A stretch of DNA of 64,000 nucleotides from assembly GCA_021307315.1 (NCBI GenBank), contig JAJSPD010000047.1, positions 302,524 through 366,523 of the forward strand, written 5' to 3'. The number at the start of each line of letters is the position of its first letter. The stretch's first letter is position 1. Made by a program: the position numbers and the translations under genes. Below, piece after piece: positions 1 to 12,194 of this stretch. The notes beneath the pieces are model-generated. The model saw only the letters and a program-made list of their open reading frames with translations. It searched no databases and was not told where the DNA came from. This DNA is from Bisporella sp. PMI_857. Taxonomy: Eukaryota; Ascomycota; Leotiomycetes; Helotiales; Helotiaceae.

Positions 1-1
1 A

Positions 2-1072
2 AGGAAAGATGTGGCCGATAGAAGTGCGCCAGATTCATGGTTTCGAAATTTCCTGGAGAATTCAGATGAGTTCGGGGTGAAACCTAAAGACGCAAGGTGG
101 GTATGTCAGTTTCTTGAATGGGTGTCGCCTAAACCGTCCGATAAGGAGAGCTGATACGAAACTCTGGTACAGATGTTTGATAGCGTGACAGTCGCAGGCA
201 CGAGATCCCGCATAATGCTTTGCTTGCATTCGTAAGTTAGCCTTCTGAAGGATGATTCCAATTAAAAGTCTTACAAGGTGCTGGCGTCGAGCAAAATATG
301 CTTAGCATGCCTTCAAGAGACCACTAAAAAGAGCCTTGATTCGTTTCAATAATGCTCACTAACTGTCTTACCGGTCATCAACATGATGGAAAATCCAATT
401 TGGTTAAAAAAAACCGCAGGAAGAGGTAGACCGTGTTGCCGGGCCTGGTCGCCTTCCAACATTCGATGACCTGCCTAATCTGCCAACAGTTCGCATGATT
501 GTCAAGGAAGGAATCAGGTATCGTTTCATCGTTGCAGAACTAAGAACCCCTCATTTAGTGGAGGAAGGAGATTCTACGAAGGATATTTCATCCCGAAAAG
601 GACGATTCTCCACGCCAATTACAGGTAAGCATCTCGATATCACCAATTCCCTGCTAACAAAACAGTTCTATCCTCTCGGAGCGCGAACTCTATCCCGATG
701 GACCAGTGTACAACCCTCACCGCTGGCCGAACCCAGCTTATCCAACGTACAAAGCACCTTTGACCGAGTATCCGAATCTAATGAACTTCCCTTCGTTCGG
801 ATATGGTCGTCGTGCCTGCCCAGGACACAATTTCACGAGAAGGATGTTGGCGGTTATGGTTGCAAGAATTAGTTAGGCATGCGATATCCAGAAGCCGATC
901 GATGCTGCCACCAAAAAAGGAGGTTGTGCTTGATATCCGCTATGAACCGACACCAAATCCAAAGCCGTTCCCTTTCCCGAGTTTGATCATGGAGAGGAGC
1001 AGGGAAGGGACGGAGTTGGTAAGGCGCGAGGCTGAGAATTTCAGGGCGAGTGATCCGCTGGGCAAGAAATAA
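2..1072 (+). pseudogene. Cytochrome P450 relic
   Basis: Decayed C-terminal half of a fungal cytochrome P450, running in from the left edge. Readable pieces in order: a segment ending near 153; a linker around 417-520 reading EEVDRVAGPGRLPTFDDLPN followed by an ExxR-like helix (KEGIRY); YEGYFIPKRTILHANY before a clean 46-nt intron (gtaagc..aacag) near 625-671; then the haem ligand motif FGYGRRACPG at about 793-822 and a C-terminal tail ending LIMERSREG.. to 1072. The frame is broken by stops near 152 and at 874-876 (IS*ACDIQ, where TGG to TAG is the simplest change) and by a frameshift around 905-925 in an A-rich run. The domain order (ExxR, PERF-like region, haem loop) is that of class II microsomal P450s. 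No product is expected. A sequencing error at a single site would not repair it, since several lesions are present. Confidence 0.8.
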
Positions 1073-1434
1073 GTTTTTGGAAAGGAGTACACAGGCTATT
1101 TTGTATTATCAAATAATAGATTTCCGATCACCACAGTTCAGTTGTACCTGCATACCCTACTTTGATGTATCAATGTTCCAAGAACACTGAAAGATTTAGA
1201 GCCTTGAGGAGAGGCATGTAATCCCTTGAGAAGGTCACTTACGTCCAAATGGTATATCTCTCAGCATTAATAAAAGGAGTAGTAAGCATTTGTGCATAGA
1301 GCCTGTGGTGAGAACAGTGGTTGCGCCAAGCCTTCTGCCGAGTCTAGTTTTGCCCTCAATTAATATCCAGTACAACGACATGGCAACAATGCACATCTAG
1401 AGAGTAAAAGAAAAGCCAGCTCAGTAACTAGAAC
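1073..1434. other. Intergenic, nothing recognised
   Basis: AT-rich spacer between the P450 relic and the tRNA-Ser terminator. I see no coding signal or repeat. Confidence 0.5.
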
Positions 1435-1440
1435 AAAAAA
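1435..1440 (-). terminator. Pol III terminator of tRNA-Ser
   Basis: Six A on the plus strand, that is a T6 run on the transcribed strand, begins 4 nt after the 3' end of the tRNA. T runs of four or more are the standard RNA polymerase III stop. Confidence 0.75.
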
Positions 1441-1444
1441 GATA

Positions 1445-1525
1445 CGACGTGGGCAGGATTTGAACCTACGCTCCCGAAGGAAATAGATTTCTAGTCTATC
1501 GCTATAACCACTCAGCCACCACGCC
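1445..1525 (-). tRNA. tRNA-Ser (anticodon AGA)
   Basis: Full cloverleaf on the minus strand, 81 nt without CCA. The acceptor stem GGCGTGG pairs with CCACGTC (one G-U). The D arm contains the usual GGCTGAGTGGTTA. The anticodon stem ATAGA/TCTAT holds loop CTAGAAA, giving anticodon AGA. A long variable arm (type II, TTCCTTCGGGAGC) and a G discriminator both fit serine identity. The T arm is GTAGG-TTCAAAT-CCTGC. There is no intron. Confidence 0.96.
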
Positions 1526-2346
1526 TTTGGATGTTGTTGAAAAGCCCGGGCTTAAAATTTTACATGATGGCTAAAAATAATTATACTGGTTTCAAAAAAG
1601 ACTGTGTGGCCTTGGCCCAACACAAGCGAAGTCAATTGAAGTGGGGCGGAGCGGAGAGCACGGCAGTTGAGGCGACCCACCAACATAGATCATGCAAGAC
1701 ACCCTTACAATACCTGGTAAGCCAAAGTGCGGAGAAACTCCTGCAAAATCGCTCCCATCGATCTAATTATGACAATACACGTATCGCCATAGGCTCATTC
1801 CTTAATTAGGAATCATGCTTACCAGGACGTTCGATTTCGCTCTCTCGTCAGGTTATCTCAATATTTCTGCCAAGAAAGATCTATCGGGCACAAGTAGGAC
1901 GACATTGAACGTAGAAACCGTTATAAGGAACCCCCTAATGAGCTTGAAACATCATTATCAAAACGTCTACATGGCTGACAGCAAGACAACATCTACAGCC
2001 CAAAAAGAAATCGCTATATAAACCCTAAACGTTGTTACTCCAAATTGCGACAGCCTGTAAATCGTAAACTTTGGGCAAAGGATTCGTCTACATTATAGGT
2101 TCTGATGTGCTAACTCACCGCCTCAATCTATCATGTAGACTTATCACACTGGGAAGGGAGATTGAATAAAAGTCAGGCACCCACTCGATCTATTCCCGTA
2201 ATGTAATGTTTGCCGGGGATAAGAGAGCTGGGCCGGAATTGATCCAGCAAAAATCCTGATACATGTCACTTAGGATTATGCTACAGTTTTAAAAATATAT
2301 CACAGCTACCACACAAAGATCTCCTACCTCTCCTACCCCAAGCTTA
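1526..2346. other. Intergenic, nothing recognised
   Basis: Between tRNA-Ser and the 3' end of the Agd3-like gene. Short open frames here have no recognisable content and no splice-supported extension. Confidence 0.45.
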
Positions 2347-5031
2347 TTATAGCACAATTGGCGTGCTTAAAGTGAAGGAGACAGGTGCCCCAGATAATCC
2401 CACCCAGATCGTCAGAGGATCATTTCCAACCTGCTCCGTCCTATAACCCTGTGTGTTTGTAACCGAACCTGGAACTGTGACAGGTATCTCGGTATCGCAG
2501 GCATTGCCGTTTGCTTGGAGAGTTATACCGGTGATGGTTTGTGCACTGGAATCGGTGCTGTAAGTAAGGACCGGCGCGCAGAGATCTCGTTTCCGGCGAT
2601 TGGCGAAATCTGTTGAGAACTTGGAAAGTATTAGCTCAAAAGAATGGTGTGAAGGAGCAATATACTTACGTCGCCATGTTTGCGCGAGATAATGGGCCAA
2701 TGTGTCAGTCGGACCATCTCTTGAGTGATTGTCTCTACCCATGCCTGAAATAAAGAGAGCTTTGAGGTGACCCCGTTAATGGTAGTCATACCGGCTGTGA
2801 CATAATTCAGGTTTGCCTGATGGAACATGTACGGGTCGTGACGAAGTTGAAGCAAATGGCGAGTATTTGCATTTTTCTCAAGCTTGAGTAAGTCGTACCA
2901 ATCCCCACTCCCTGCTGAAGTAGCGATCCATTCACGAACTGTACATTCTGGAAGATGGCACTACCAAAGTTAACATTTGATGTTAAGGTAACGATGAAGC
3001 AGGCCTTACATTGTAATAAATATTCGTACTCCAGCGTGGCGTAATTTGGATTCCAGCATACCCATTATCCGCGACGGTAGTGATAAGTGGCCAGTGCTCA
3101 TTCTGTTGATCTAGTAGAGCCGGACGAGTATTATCACCAATAACCTGAGTGATCCCGTTCGTCGCCCAAGCACGTAATGCGTCAGCATTATGAAGTCCAG
3201 TAATGGCAGGGGGGATAAGCCCCTTGGCACTGAACATATTAGCGTTCGCTATCCCTGTTTGTGCAAACCATCTCTGGTTCCAGGTAATCTCCTGAAAAGC
3301 ATCAAAGTAGGTAGCGTTGTTTAGATCCTCATGAGTGAAGGTGTGAGACACATGAGCAAAGGCATTCAGGTTTGACGGGGTTGTCCACCATGTCTTGTGA
3401 GAGTCTAGATCGAGGCAGGTCTCGCTGTATGGATAGTTAACGGGTGTTGCTGGCCATATGCTTGTCCCTGTTCCTGGGGGCTTGACAAATTCCAGAGGCG
3501 TGGATGGTTGTTCATCATAGTCTATTGGCCCTATTCCGCAGGCAAATTCGGCTATCTCCGCAGAATTCTGAATAAAATTAACCTGGGATACAATTACATT
3601 CAACGTAATCCAGGACATTCTACGAGTTCGGCAATCATTGTTGCTCACTTGCCAATATCCCAATCATTAAAATGGAAGAGGGTGAATCAGACTGTACTTA
3701 CTATGATGTTTCCATTGCCATTATGTCCAATCTCTATAAAGTAATTGCTGCCGGCGGGAAGCCGAGAGTTCACAGAAGTCGACCAAGTCTTATGCTGATC
3801 TAGGTCAGGAGTTGTGACTTGGTAGACCATCCCACCTGGGTAATATATATCTGAGTCAAGAAACATATCATCCACTATAATGGTCAAAGATGCACCTGTG
3901 GGATGAGGAGAAAATGATATACCTTGTGTATTCAGATTGATGCGACGATAGCCAGTGTCTGTAAAATTTAGTTTTAGGACCTGAAGGGAACTCGCATGGA
4001 CATACATAAACCCCTCGTAGCCCAGTGAATCCATGCATGTTGAAGAAAAGTTGAGGTTGTACTCCATTCTGTTGCAAAGCCAATAAAAAACACCAGCTTT
4101 TATATGATTAGTAGATTCAGGTTCACGCAGCTAGGAACTCATACCTGTTGTCTGCCAGATATATTGTTAATCACGCCAGCTGTGGAGGTTGTCGGGAAGC
4201 CAGTTGCTGGGCCGAATGTTGCAAATTCAGAGGCGATTGTAGGGTCAGATATGCCAGCAGGGTAATGCCAGAGCCCTTCCGTGCTCAATCCAGCACCACT
4301 ATGACTTTGTCAGCACTGCAATCTAAAGGGAATATGTTTACAAACGCTTTCAGGCCAGCACTAGGAAATGCAGTTGTATTTGAGATCTGGATGAGCTGTT
4401 CTACACCATCACAGCACCCACCAATTGCATATGTTCCCGAACTTGGCCCAGGGAACACATCAATCCGGACCAATCGCACACCAAACGTGACTTGATACTG
4501 ATATATCTCCGTCCATTGAGCAGATGTGATGGCACTCTGGAATCCAATTGTTCCCCCGTAATCGTAGCTCACTTCAGACGAAATAACGATTGCTCCATAG
4601 TTCCCCGTTGTTGCCGAGCTGCTGAGTGTAGGCAATGTAGTACCTGCCTTAGGGACAACAATAATCTGATATGGAATGCCATAGCCGTTCAAACCTGAAT
4701 AGGCAGAGTATGCCGATGCGGTGTCTCTGGCTAAAATCAAGACTGTGGCTTTGACAGAGATTGCGGCAGCGAGGCGTTTTTGAGCCGCAGGAGCCGGGGC
4801 AGCAGCTATCTCCGAAGTATTGGTCGAGACGGTAACACCATTAATATCTACAGATACAGGCTTAATAGGATCTGGGGATATTCTAAACTCAGTCGGGATT
4901 GGAAGCGATTCATGGTGATGATGGTGGTGGTGTGCATGCCCCTGACGGCTGTGTAAACGTGCTGGTGTTGCAAGTATATTGCCTAAAAGAAACGAGAACA
5001 GGCCGACCTTAGCGAGAGACTCCGATAACAT
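2347..5031 (-). CDS. agd3: Agd3-like secreted polysaccharide deacetylase (CE18 type)
   Basis: Eight exons: 5031-4346, 4298-4145, 4096-4006, 3958-3923, 3874-3702, 3582-3010, 2960-2670, 2619-2347, coding for about 758 aa. All seven introns have GT..AG ends and the frame closes exactly; six are 47-50 nt. The fifth is longer (119 nt, or 134 nt if the next AG is used). The protein has a signal peptide (residues 1-23), then seven consecutive histidines (34-40), an N-terminal domain, and the catalytic motifs TQVDDMFL (about 321-328) and HTFTHEDL (about 460-467), which match the metal-binding Asp and His-x3-His of NodB-like deacetylases. The order and flanking blocks (HAWIHWATRGL, PAGSNYFIEIGHNGNG, WPATPVNYPYS, RHDPYMFHQANL) are those I recall for Aspergillus fumigatus Agd3, which deacetylates galactosaminogalactan outside the cell. 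The Ega3 homologue lies upstream in the opposite direction. The start chosen is the Met just before the hydrophobic leader; an upstream in-frame Met (5142) would bury the leader. Confidence 0.88.
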
Positions 5032-8000
5032 TGTGAAACCCTTCCTCGCTCCTTGAAATCGACTATGGAAGAACTGGTTACTGAGAAGATAAAAATGAGA
5101 TTCCTCATGCTTTAAATATGAACTGTCGAAATATTCAGACAAGCGGCAACGTTACCAACACGAGCCGCGCCAAAATCTAGAGCGCGGTTGTGCAATGGAA
5201 CAAGAACATGAGGATTTCAGCTATGCTGAATTTGACTAATTCGGAGACGAGGTGAGAGGGATGTTGTGATGGTAACAAGATATAAATGAACAATAACGTG
5301 GGGACCAGGGGTACGCGGACTCGAGAGACCCTGCCACAACAGCATGCTGTCGTACAGCATCAATAGATCATATGTAGTCAGCACTTTATGGATAAATAGA
5401 AAGGCAGGAATATCATCTGTGCCGAAAAGATGAGGTATGCAAACAACTGCCTCATCCGGATCCACCGCCTTCGGAGGTGTTGCCTGCTTTCTAAACTCCC
5501 ATCATGTCAAAGACTTTGAGATGATGGTATAATATCTAATATCATGTTCTTCTGAAGCCCGTACAAAGCTTGTACTTCAGTATTCGAACTTTCATCATTG
5601 TATTGTACATAATTAAAGCAGCAAAATACTTCATAGGCCAAACGGTTGGTAATACAGATATACAATGAAATCTTGCAGGTTGAATGTACAGCGACGGTCC
5701 TGAAAGTATCTCGATTGATGTCCAAGCACAGCAGGAGGACCTCTGAACCAATGACGGTTTCCTCAAGGACGCGTCAAGAGAGTCTCTGAGAGTCTAAGCA
5801 TCAACATATCAGGTTTGCATAGGCTAAACAGAATCAATAAAAAGGCGCACCCACCTTCCAACCCAGATTCTTGTGGTGCTGGACTGCAGCTGCAGGTACT
5901 CATACATGATGCAAAAGTGTCCAGGGATTTCGTGTCCACCCGCTTTTAAGTTTGAAACTAAGCTTAGCCGTTTCTAGATGCTTGGCATTGGGTAAGCGAC
6001 GTACTAGCTTGGCTTCGGATAGATTGATGACTTTCTCTTAAAGTCTGCAGCGAGTAATGAACTTCGCTTTCCAGGGACGTTTCGCCATCGTATTAATTCC
6101 TGCGTCATCGTCATTAATACTGCGTCAATGCAGGTATAAAATACCAGCATTGACCTCTATCCTGGCTAAACCTCCCTAGCTTGGAAATAAAAATTGTTCT
6201 TCCACCTGTCAGATTGCACGCACAATGTCAAATTCTTGAGTACTTGATATTAATCGGGCACTAGATCTCGCTCCTTCTTCTTTGGCTCTGGACTCCAATA
6301 TGATCCAATTGAATCGTGTTGCCAGCTGTGTTATAGCCCATCAAAATAATGTGACTACGACAAGTGTCAAGTGATCTCCTTCGATGCAGGGGAAAACACC
6401 AATTTGGGGTCCGTGAATCATGGCAAGTGAAATACCTCATGGTGGTCTGGTTATTCTTAGAGGACTAGAATCTCTAGATACTCTCATGCCTGAAAGTGAT
6501 GGCGGCATGACGTAGAACCTATTTCTGTTGCAATAAGCAGACTCAAAGTTCCTCCTCTAATCTCTTTCCTCAATTGAGAAAAATTATCATCTAGACATCC
6601 TGTATCAATACTTTAGTTAAGCCTCGAGCTTCCTACCCCTTTAAACTAAGCGAGGGGTGACCTCCGGAATCGGCTGTACTTGCTTTCGGGTCCAATAATT
6701 CCCAACACCGTTGGCCTAAAATCAACGAACGCTTCTGGAAGTGCTGTGAAGATTTGACGCCATTTTGCAGCTTTTGAGATCTAAAGATCTTGCACATGTT
6801 AGCATTACAGTATCTTGCCAGTGGAAAGATCAAAAATATCTGGTGACGATCAAGACTATGAACACAGAAACCTAAAGGAGATTAAATGGAAATAGCAAGG
6901 ACGCCAATCACGTGTCCAGAGCATTATATATTTTCTTAGCTAGTATATGAAAATTGGATGAAATAGATTCAACTTTGCGTTGTGCTTTTGAACAGGGGAG
7001 AAAGACCGAGCGAGCCTCATCAGTTATTGGATAGATCCAGATAACATGCCCCATGCGACCAGTTCCAATAATTAACAAATAATGACCAATTAGTAACAAT
7101 CTACCTCAAACTTCCCTTGTCTTCCGATATCTGATCTACATTGCAATTTCCACAGCTACAGTGTATCGTCAACATTCTGAGCATGATCAAAGGTTGGAAG
7201 ACGTGGTGGATATGGTGGCATGGACAGGAGCAATGGATTATTGATTTGACACCTGTTGTGATGGAAATATTCTATAGTAAGTCGGGGAGGACGAAGAGTT
7301 GAGAGAGAACTCGGAGATGGTTTGGCGAATGATTAGGTCTTCGGGAATCAAACATATTGCCGTCCCTGGTGCTGACGAGCTATTAGATCATATATCTTTG
7401 AGTTCGAGAAAGGGTTCTAAGGCCAAATTCTTCTTGCTTGCTCCTTGGTCATCATTTGGATGTGTTGCATATCCCGTCACTTCGTGATTGATGGGATGCG
7501 ACATATTTGCTGGACTAAGAAAAAAGACACGATCCCATTTTTGCACCAAATAAAATTTCCATAGTTCGGTGTATTCTACATCGAATACGAAAGACTTGGT
7601 CATTCTGATAGTTGTAGGCATATTAAAAGTGTTGAGTCCTGCAAGGGCTTGGAGCAGAATCCAACTGCCTTACTGCCTCAGGCACAAAGCAGTTCTCCAT
7701 TCCTCAGAACAAAAGCAATACTATCTTGTTGTACCCTCCAAACCATGAAACATTAGAACGAATAACGTTACGATGCATCTTGAGATGTGACCATCTCTCC
7801 ATAATGGCGCGATAGACGCACAATCAATGCAAAACGACAAGTATTTGGTTGGCTCCGAATTTAGCCAGAGTCAATAGACTCATTAAACGATCCTTCTTGC
7901 TCAACATGGTTAAGATCGGCGCCTACTTTTCGAGATTTGTCTCGGCCTCAGAAGGTTCAATTGTATGCACAAGAACAATCCTTGATATTATTTCAACCAT

Positions 8001-8590
8001 CAGTCACGGGCAGAAAGTAGACCGACCTTCTTGCCGAATCAGGTTAGCGCCAATGTCAAAGCCAGGTCTCGTCAGCTGAAATGCAAACACCTGTCCGCCT
8101 CGGGAAAAACCCATCCCTAATTGTGTTCAAGCTACTTTTAGAGTATTTTGCTCGGTTCGAGTAGTGCGACTTGCCGTCCTGCATATTCCTCATCGTTACT
8201 CAGGAAGTGAGCCTTGAAATTGGGCTGTGCTCATTTAAATCCTGGCTGGATACGAGGCTCCGGCCTGCTGAATTTTCGGCTTCCCTACGTACAGCAGACT
8301 ACCTAAGCCACTCCAGATTCTTCTGATACTAAGATAATTGACCGATATACTGTCTTCATAACTGCAACGTTTGATCGGCCCGCTGGTTTCAGTTCTTTTA
8401 ATATGTTGATGGATTTCGGTAGACACTGAGGGGATGAACAACGAGTGAGAAATTGACCCTTGACATACAACGTTTTACAAACTCTACCAACACTACATGG
8501 TTTACATGGCCACACCAAAGAACCAAGATCATTAATACACCAAAGTGGAAATTCTCGGTATTTAAAAATATATATTCCAAGGACATCAAC
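5032..8590. other. Long spacer between agd3 and ega3
   Basis: About 3.56 kb separating the divergent agd3 and ega3 start codons. Both promoters must lie here. I found no convincing coding region on either strand. Small frames around 5217-5766, 7299-7621 and 8235-8518 lack recognisable motifs. The spacer could have held another cluster gene, now lost, but no readable remnant shows it. Confidence 0.45.
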
Positions 8591-9523
8591 ATGGAGAAGA
8601 TAGAGTCACGTGGTTTACTGCATCGATCCAAAAGATTTTGGATTATTTTCGCCTCCGTTCTTGTCACGATAGCCATTGCTCTAGGTATAGGTCTTGGAGT
8701 AGGCCTCACGCGTGGTTCAGACTCAGATTCAGACTCTGGCTCAGGCTCCGAACCCAGCACTCCGACAAGCAGTCCTCTCCCGCCTACTAACGGCAGCTAC
8801 TGGAAACCCACCGCAGGCACCACATGGCAAATCGAGCTCCTCTACGCTCTCAACGACACCTCAGCAAACGTATCCGTCTACGATATTGATCTCTTCGATA
8901 ACCCAACTACTACAATCGACACTTTACACTCGCAAGGCCGCCGCGTGGTATGCTACTTCTCTGCCGGCAGCTACGAGGATAAACGCCCTGACTCTCAGAA
9001 CTTCACCAGCAAAGACAAGGGCAAAGAGCTAGATGGCTGGCCTGGTGAATACTGGCTAAACACCAGCTCATCCAACGTCCGCGAGATCATGCGTTCCCGC
9101 ATCGCGCTTGCGAAGACCAAAGGATGCGACGGCGTCGACCCAGATAACATCGATGGCTACAACAACGAAAACGGCCTCGGTCTCACCTCTGAAGGCGCCA
9201 TCGACTTCCTCACCTTCTTAGCTGCAGAAGCACATGGCAGAGGCTTGGCGATCGGGCTGAAAAATGGAGGTGCTTTAGTGAATACTGTGCTTGGGATTAT
9301 GGAGTGGGAGGTAAATGAGCAATGTTCACAGTATGAGGAATGCGATAAGTTTAGGCCATTTGTGGAAGCAAATAAGCCAGTCTTTCATATCGAGTATCCG
9401 GGCGAGAAAGATGCAGGTGCTGAGAAGGTAACGGCACAGAGCGTGTGTGGAGATGCGGAGGCGAAGGGGTTCTCGACAGTATTGAAGAGGCTGAATTTGG
9501 ATGATTGGTTAGAGACATGTTAA
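8591..9523 (+). CDS. ega3: Ega3-like GH114 endo-alpha-1,4-galactosaminidase, membrane anchored
   Basis: Single exon, 310 aa. A short basic N-terminus is followed by one membrane helix (residues 16-39), then an acidic Ser/Asp linker (43-54) and a GH114 domain to the C-terminus: a type II membrane protein with the enzyme outside. Visible family motifs are VVCYFSAGSYEDKRPD (119-134), GCDGVDPDNID (178-188, catalytic Asp candidates), LAIGLKNG (219-226), WEVNEQC (239-245, acidic catalytic candidate) and the late FHIEYPG. GH114 enzymes cleave alpha-1,4-linked galactosamine chains, as in the Aspergillus fumigatus GAG locus where Ega3 sits by Agd3. An in-frame ATG at 8453 would add 46 residues ahead of the signal anchor and is not favoured. 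GC and codon use are higher than in the flanks, as expected for a real gene. Confidence 0.9.
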   Translation: MEKIESRGLLHRSKRFWIIFASVLVTIAIALGIGLGVGLTRGSDSDSDSGSGSEPSTPTSSPLPPTNGSYWKPTAGTTWQIELLYALNDTSANVSVYDIDLFDNPTTTIDTLHSQGRRVVCYFSAGSYEDKRPDSQNFTSKDKGKELDGWPGEYWLNTSSSNVREIMRSRIALAKTKGCDGVDPDNIDGYNNENGLGLTSEGAIDFLTFLAAEAHGRGLAIGLKNGGALVNTVLGIMEWEVNEQCSQYEECDKFRPFVEANKPVFHIEYPGEKDAGAEKVTAQSVCGDAEAKGFSTVLKRLNLDDWLETC

Positions 9524-11342
9524 AATAGCAACATTATTGTATAGCATGGACTTTTAATTTAGCTCAGGTTTTAAACCATTCGCTTCTATAATTCCATTAT
9601 CTGCCTTCTTCAGATATGGATGACATGATAACTTTATTAAAACCATTCGCCCAATTATCTAAACCCATCCGAGTTGCTTTTAAGCGCTTTTAAGCTTGAG
9701 ATTAGGCCCTTGACAGCTTATATATACCAAATAGGAATATAAAAAAGTCAATAAGTCTTGGCGTCTACTGATATCCCTGATTATTCTACTGATCTCCCGA
9801 CCAGAATTCGGGGAAAGCGGGCCTCTTTTCCTTACCTCTAATAAGTGTTTCTGCTGCAGCTCTTATTGTCTGTTGAACAACAATCACTCCGAAGCGTTAT
9901 CTTTGAATCAAAACACACAAGGGACCACAAAGTAGTCGCGTCTAGTACACGATTACAAGTACTTGGAACGACTGAGCCAGTGGTCTGAATGGACGATCCA
10001 TCATGCGATAAGCAAGAATGGGCACTGTTTAAGAGTAAATGCTTCCAAAGGTGATGTAAGAAGCATATCGGTCGGAAGTGTTTCTGTGCTCATAGCTAGA
10101 CAAAACAAACCGAGCGTTGCTCTCACTCCTCCATCCGCCAATCTCTTATTCCTTGCAGCTTGCTTCCTGTGCCAAATATTGCTCCATATGACGAATATTA
10201 CGTAATGCAAAAGATCATCAGCGTAAACAATATCCATATCGAGACATGAATTACGGAACCCTGAGTTTATCAGCATAGTTGTGCTATTAGGTATAGGTAG
10301 ACTAGTTAGTGATATGTTTTACAATATAAGTACAAGGAATTGGGGCAGTAAGATTACTTAGTTCCAGAAGTTCTTAACTTCAGCTATTAAATGTCCCAAA
10401 GTAGCCCAATTGCAGGAAGAACACAAGTAATCGGTCTACAAATCGTTTCATGCAATTATCTTTTCTCTGGCTTAACGTCGTTGCGCATATTGTGACTGAG
10501 ATGCAACTTGAAAAAAGCGCGCGAGGGAGCTAATTCCGAAACTGAGCCCATACATTCGATATGTTGTGTGGCTTTTTGACCACCCCTCAGTCCCTGTGTA
10601 TATACATTGTCTTAAGGAAAATAGCGAGAAAGGTTATACGACGTGTTTTTGCCTTTCGCAGTAATATTATAGTTTCCTCCTTTCTCTCCATCAAACGTCT
10701 GTACATTTTGTGTCCGCTGGCAAGTGTTGCAACATTTCAGCAGCAGTTAATCCGGTTTATAGCGTTTATGCCTTGGCGTCCGATCGTCGCAAAGGAATAG
10801 TAAAAGTCTCCTAAGTAGAGGTTATCTCTTGAACTCCTTTCTTCAAGCTAGTCGTATTCGCCAAGATATATCCACTCCGATAGTATGTACGATCGATGTC
10901 GACGAATTCAAGTATGGCTGCAGGGAAATTTCTAGCATGATATCAAACGAACCTTCAATTATAAAATCAAAGAACTAATATCGATATGGTAATAAATCCC
11001 ATGGTCCCTATATGCGCAATCATGACATAATTATTTACTCTTGAAAACTGCTAGAAAATGAAATAGCTATGAGGCAAGCAATGTCGAGCAACTACAGGGT
11101 CAATATTCGATGCCAAGACTGTGTGGATCAAGTACCCCACGTTTTCTCAAGCTAAGCCACAGCCGAAAATGAGGCTGGGAATGAGGCTGAAAGGCAATCG
11201 CGACGTGTTATAAACTCATCTGAAAACAGATCTCACCAAATTGACAAGCCGACCTCCACCAAGCCCTACCATTTCATGTAGGACGAAGAAGATCCGGGAC
11301 TTAAACCCAAAAGAAAACCAGCTTTTCAATAACAGCACGACT
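9524..11342. other. Intergenic, nothing recognised
   Basis: About 1.8 kb of AT-rich sequence. Frames at 9963-10276 and 10561-10800 are short, uncorroborated by motifs or introns, and I do not call them. Confidence 0.45.
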
Positions 11343-12194
11343 ATGCATTCTACCATAAACCGGGCACAGAATGTCTTCGGCTTCTTCACAACTGTCTGCT
11401 TTGTCGTCGCAGCCATAATAGCAGCCTCGGACTATGCTTCCCCACGAACACCCAAAGCAACCTTAACAGTCAAAGATGTTCAAGTGTACTTCTACCTCCT
11501 CTTGTTTCCCTTTAGCCACCACTAACGATTCCCCAGCGTCCGCGGCAGACCGCACTACTACTCCACGAAAAAAGAAGAATATGCCAATATCCGATTCTCC
11601 CTATCCGCGGACCTCTCCACGCTCTTCACCTGGAACACCAAGCAATTATTTGTCTGGGTTTCCGCCTCATGGCCCGATCCAAACGCGGAGAACAAGACGG
11701 CGCTGGTGAATGAGGCGGTCATCTGGGATAGTATTATTACAAGCCCGAGTGCAGATCACTTGAGCAACATTGGGCCGGCTGCGAAGAAGAAGTTGATTCG
11801 GAGCGCGAAAGGGAAGAGTGTTGATCCTAGCCGGTAAGCAAAGATTTCATGTTAATGTGAAGGATCATGATATTTAGGGATAGATAGGAGAATTTGGCTG
11901 ACATGTTACAGGGGCAAACTAGAACTCAAGAACCAAAAGCCCAAGTACCAAATTACATCACCAAAAGGAATCGTTGCCAACACAGAGAATGTGGTGTTGA
12001 AGCTACATTATAACGTGCAACCCTGGGTCGGCCCTTTAACATGGACGCCCCAGATCGAGTTCTTGAAATGGAAGAAGGTCAAGGGAGGCGTGAGCAAAGC
12101 CTTCAACTTGCCTGCGATAAAGGCTAAAGAGGACAAGAAGAAGGCTACACCGAAAGCAAATGGAGGTGCGACTGGAGGCAAGAAAGTAGCGTGA
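11343..12194 (+). CDS. SPC3: Signal peptidase complex subunit 3
   Basis: Three exons (11343-11485, 11537-11833, 11912-12194) give 240 aa with frame closure. Introns are 51 nt (branch CACTAAC) and 78 nt (branch GGCTGACA). The protein starts with a single N-terminal membrane helix (about residues 13-30, FFTTVCFVVAAIIAASDY), the usual layout of SPC3/SPC22-23, followed by a lumenal domain with TLFTWNTKQLFVWVSASW, an N-glycosylation-type ENKT, and the conserved LKLHYNVQPWVGPLTW near residue 180. The tail is Lys/Ala/Gly rich. SPC3 is an accessory subunit of the ER signal peptidase and is required for its activity in yeast. The normal length is about 180-230 aa. Confidence 0.93.

Noticed and set aside
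3868..4083. Competing frames in the middle of the Agd3 gene
   Set aside because: They disappear once the three short introns there are removed; the joined sequence gives WSTTSTFLQHAWIHWATRGL and TQVDDMFL.
4285..4320. Apparent frameshift in the Agd3 gene after the first long frame
   Set aside because: A 47-nt intron (4345-4299) with GTTTGT donor and TGCTGAC branch restores the frame, so the gene is intact.
8453..8590. Upstream start of the Ega3-like protein
   Set aside because: It would add 46 residues before the signal anchor with no family match and AT-rich codons.
11241..11342. Upstream extension of SPC3
   Set aside because: It lacks similarity to the family and would displace the N-terminal membrane helix.
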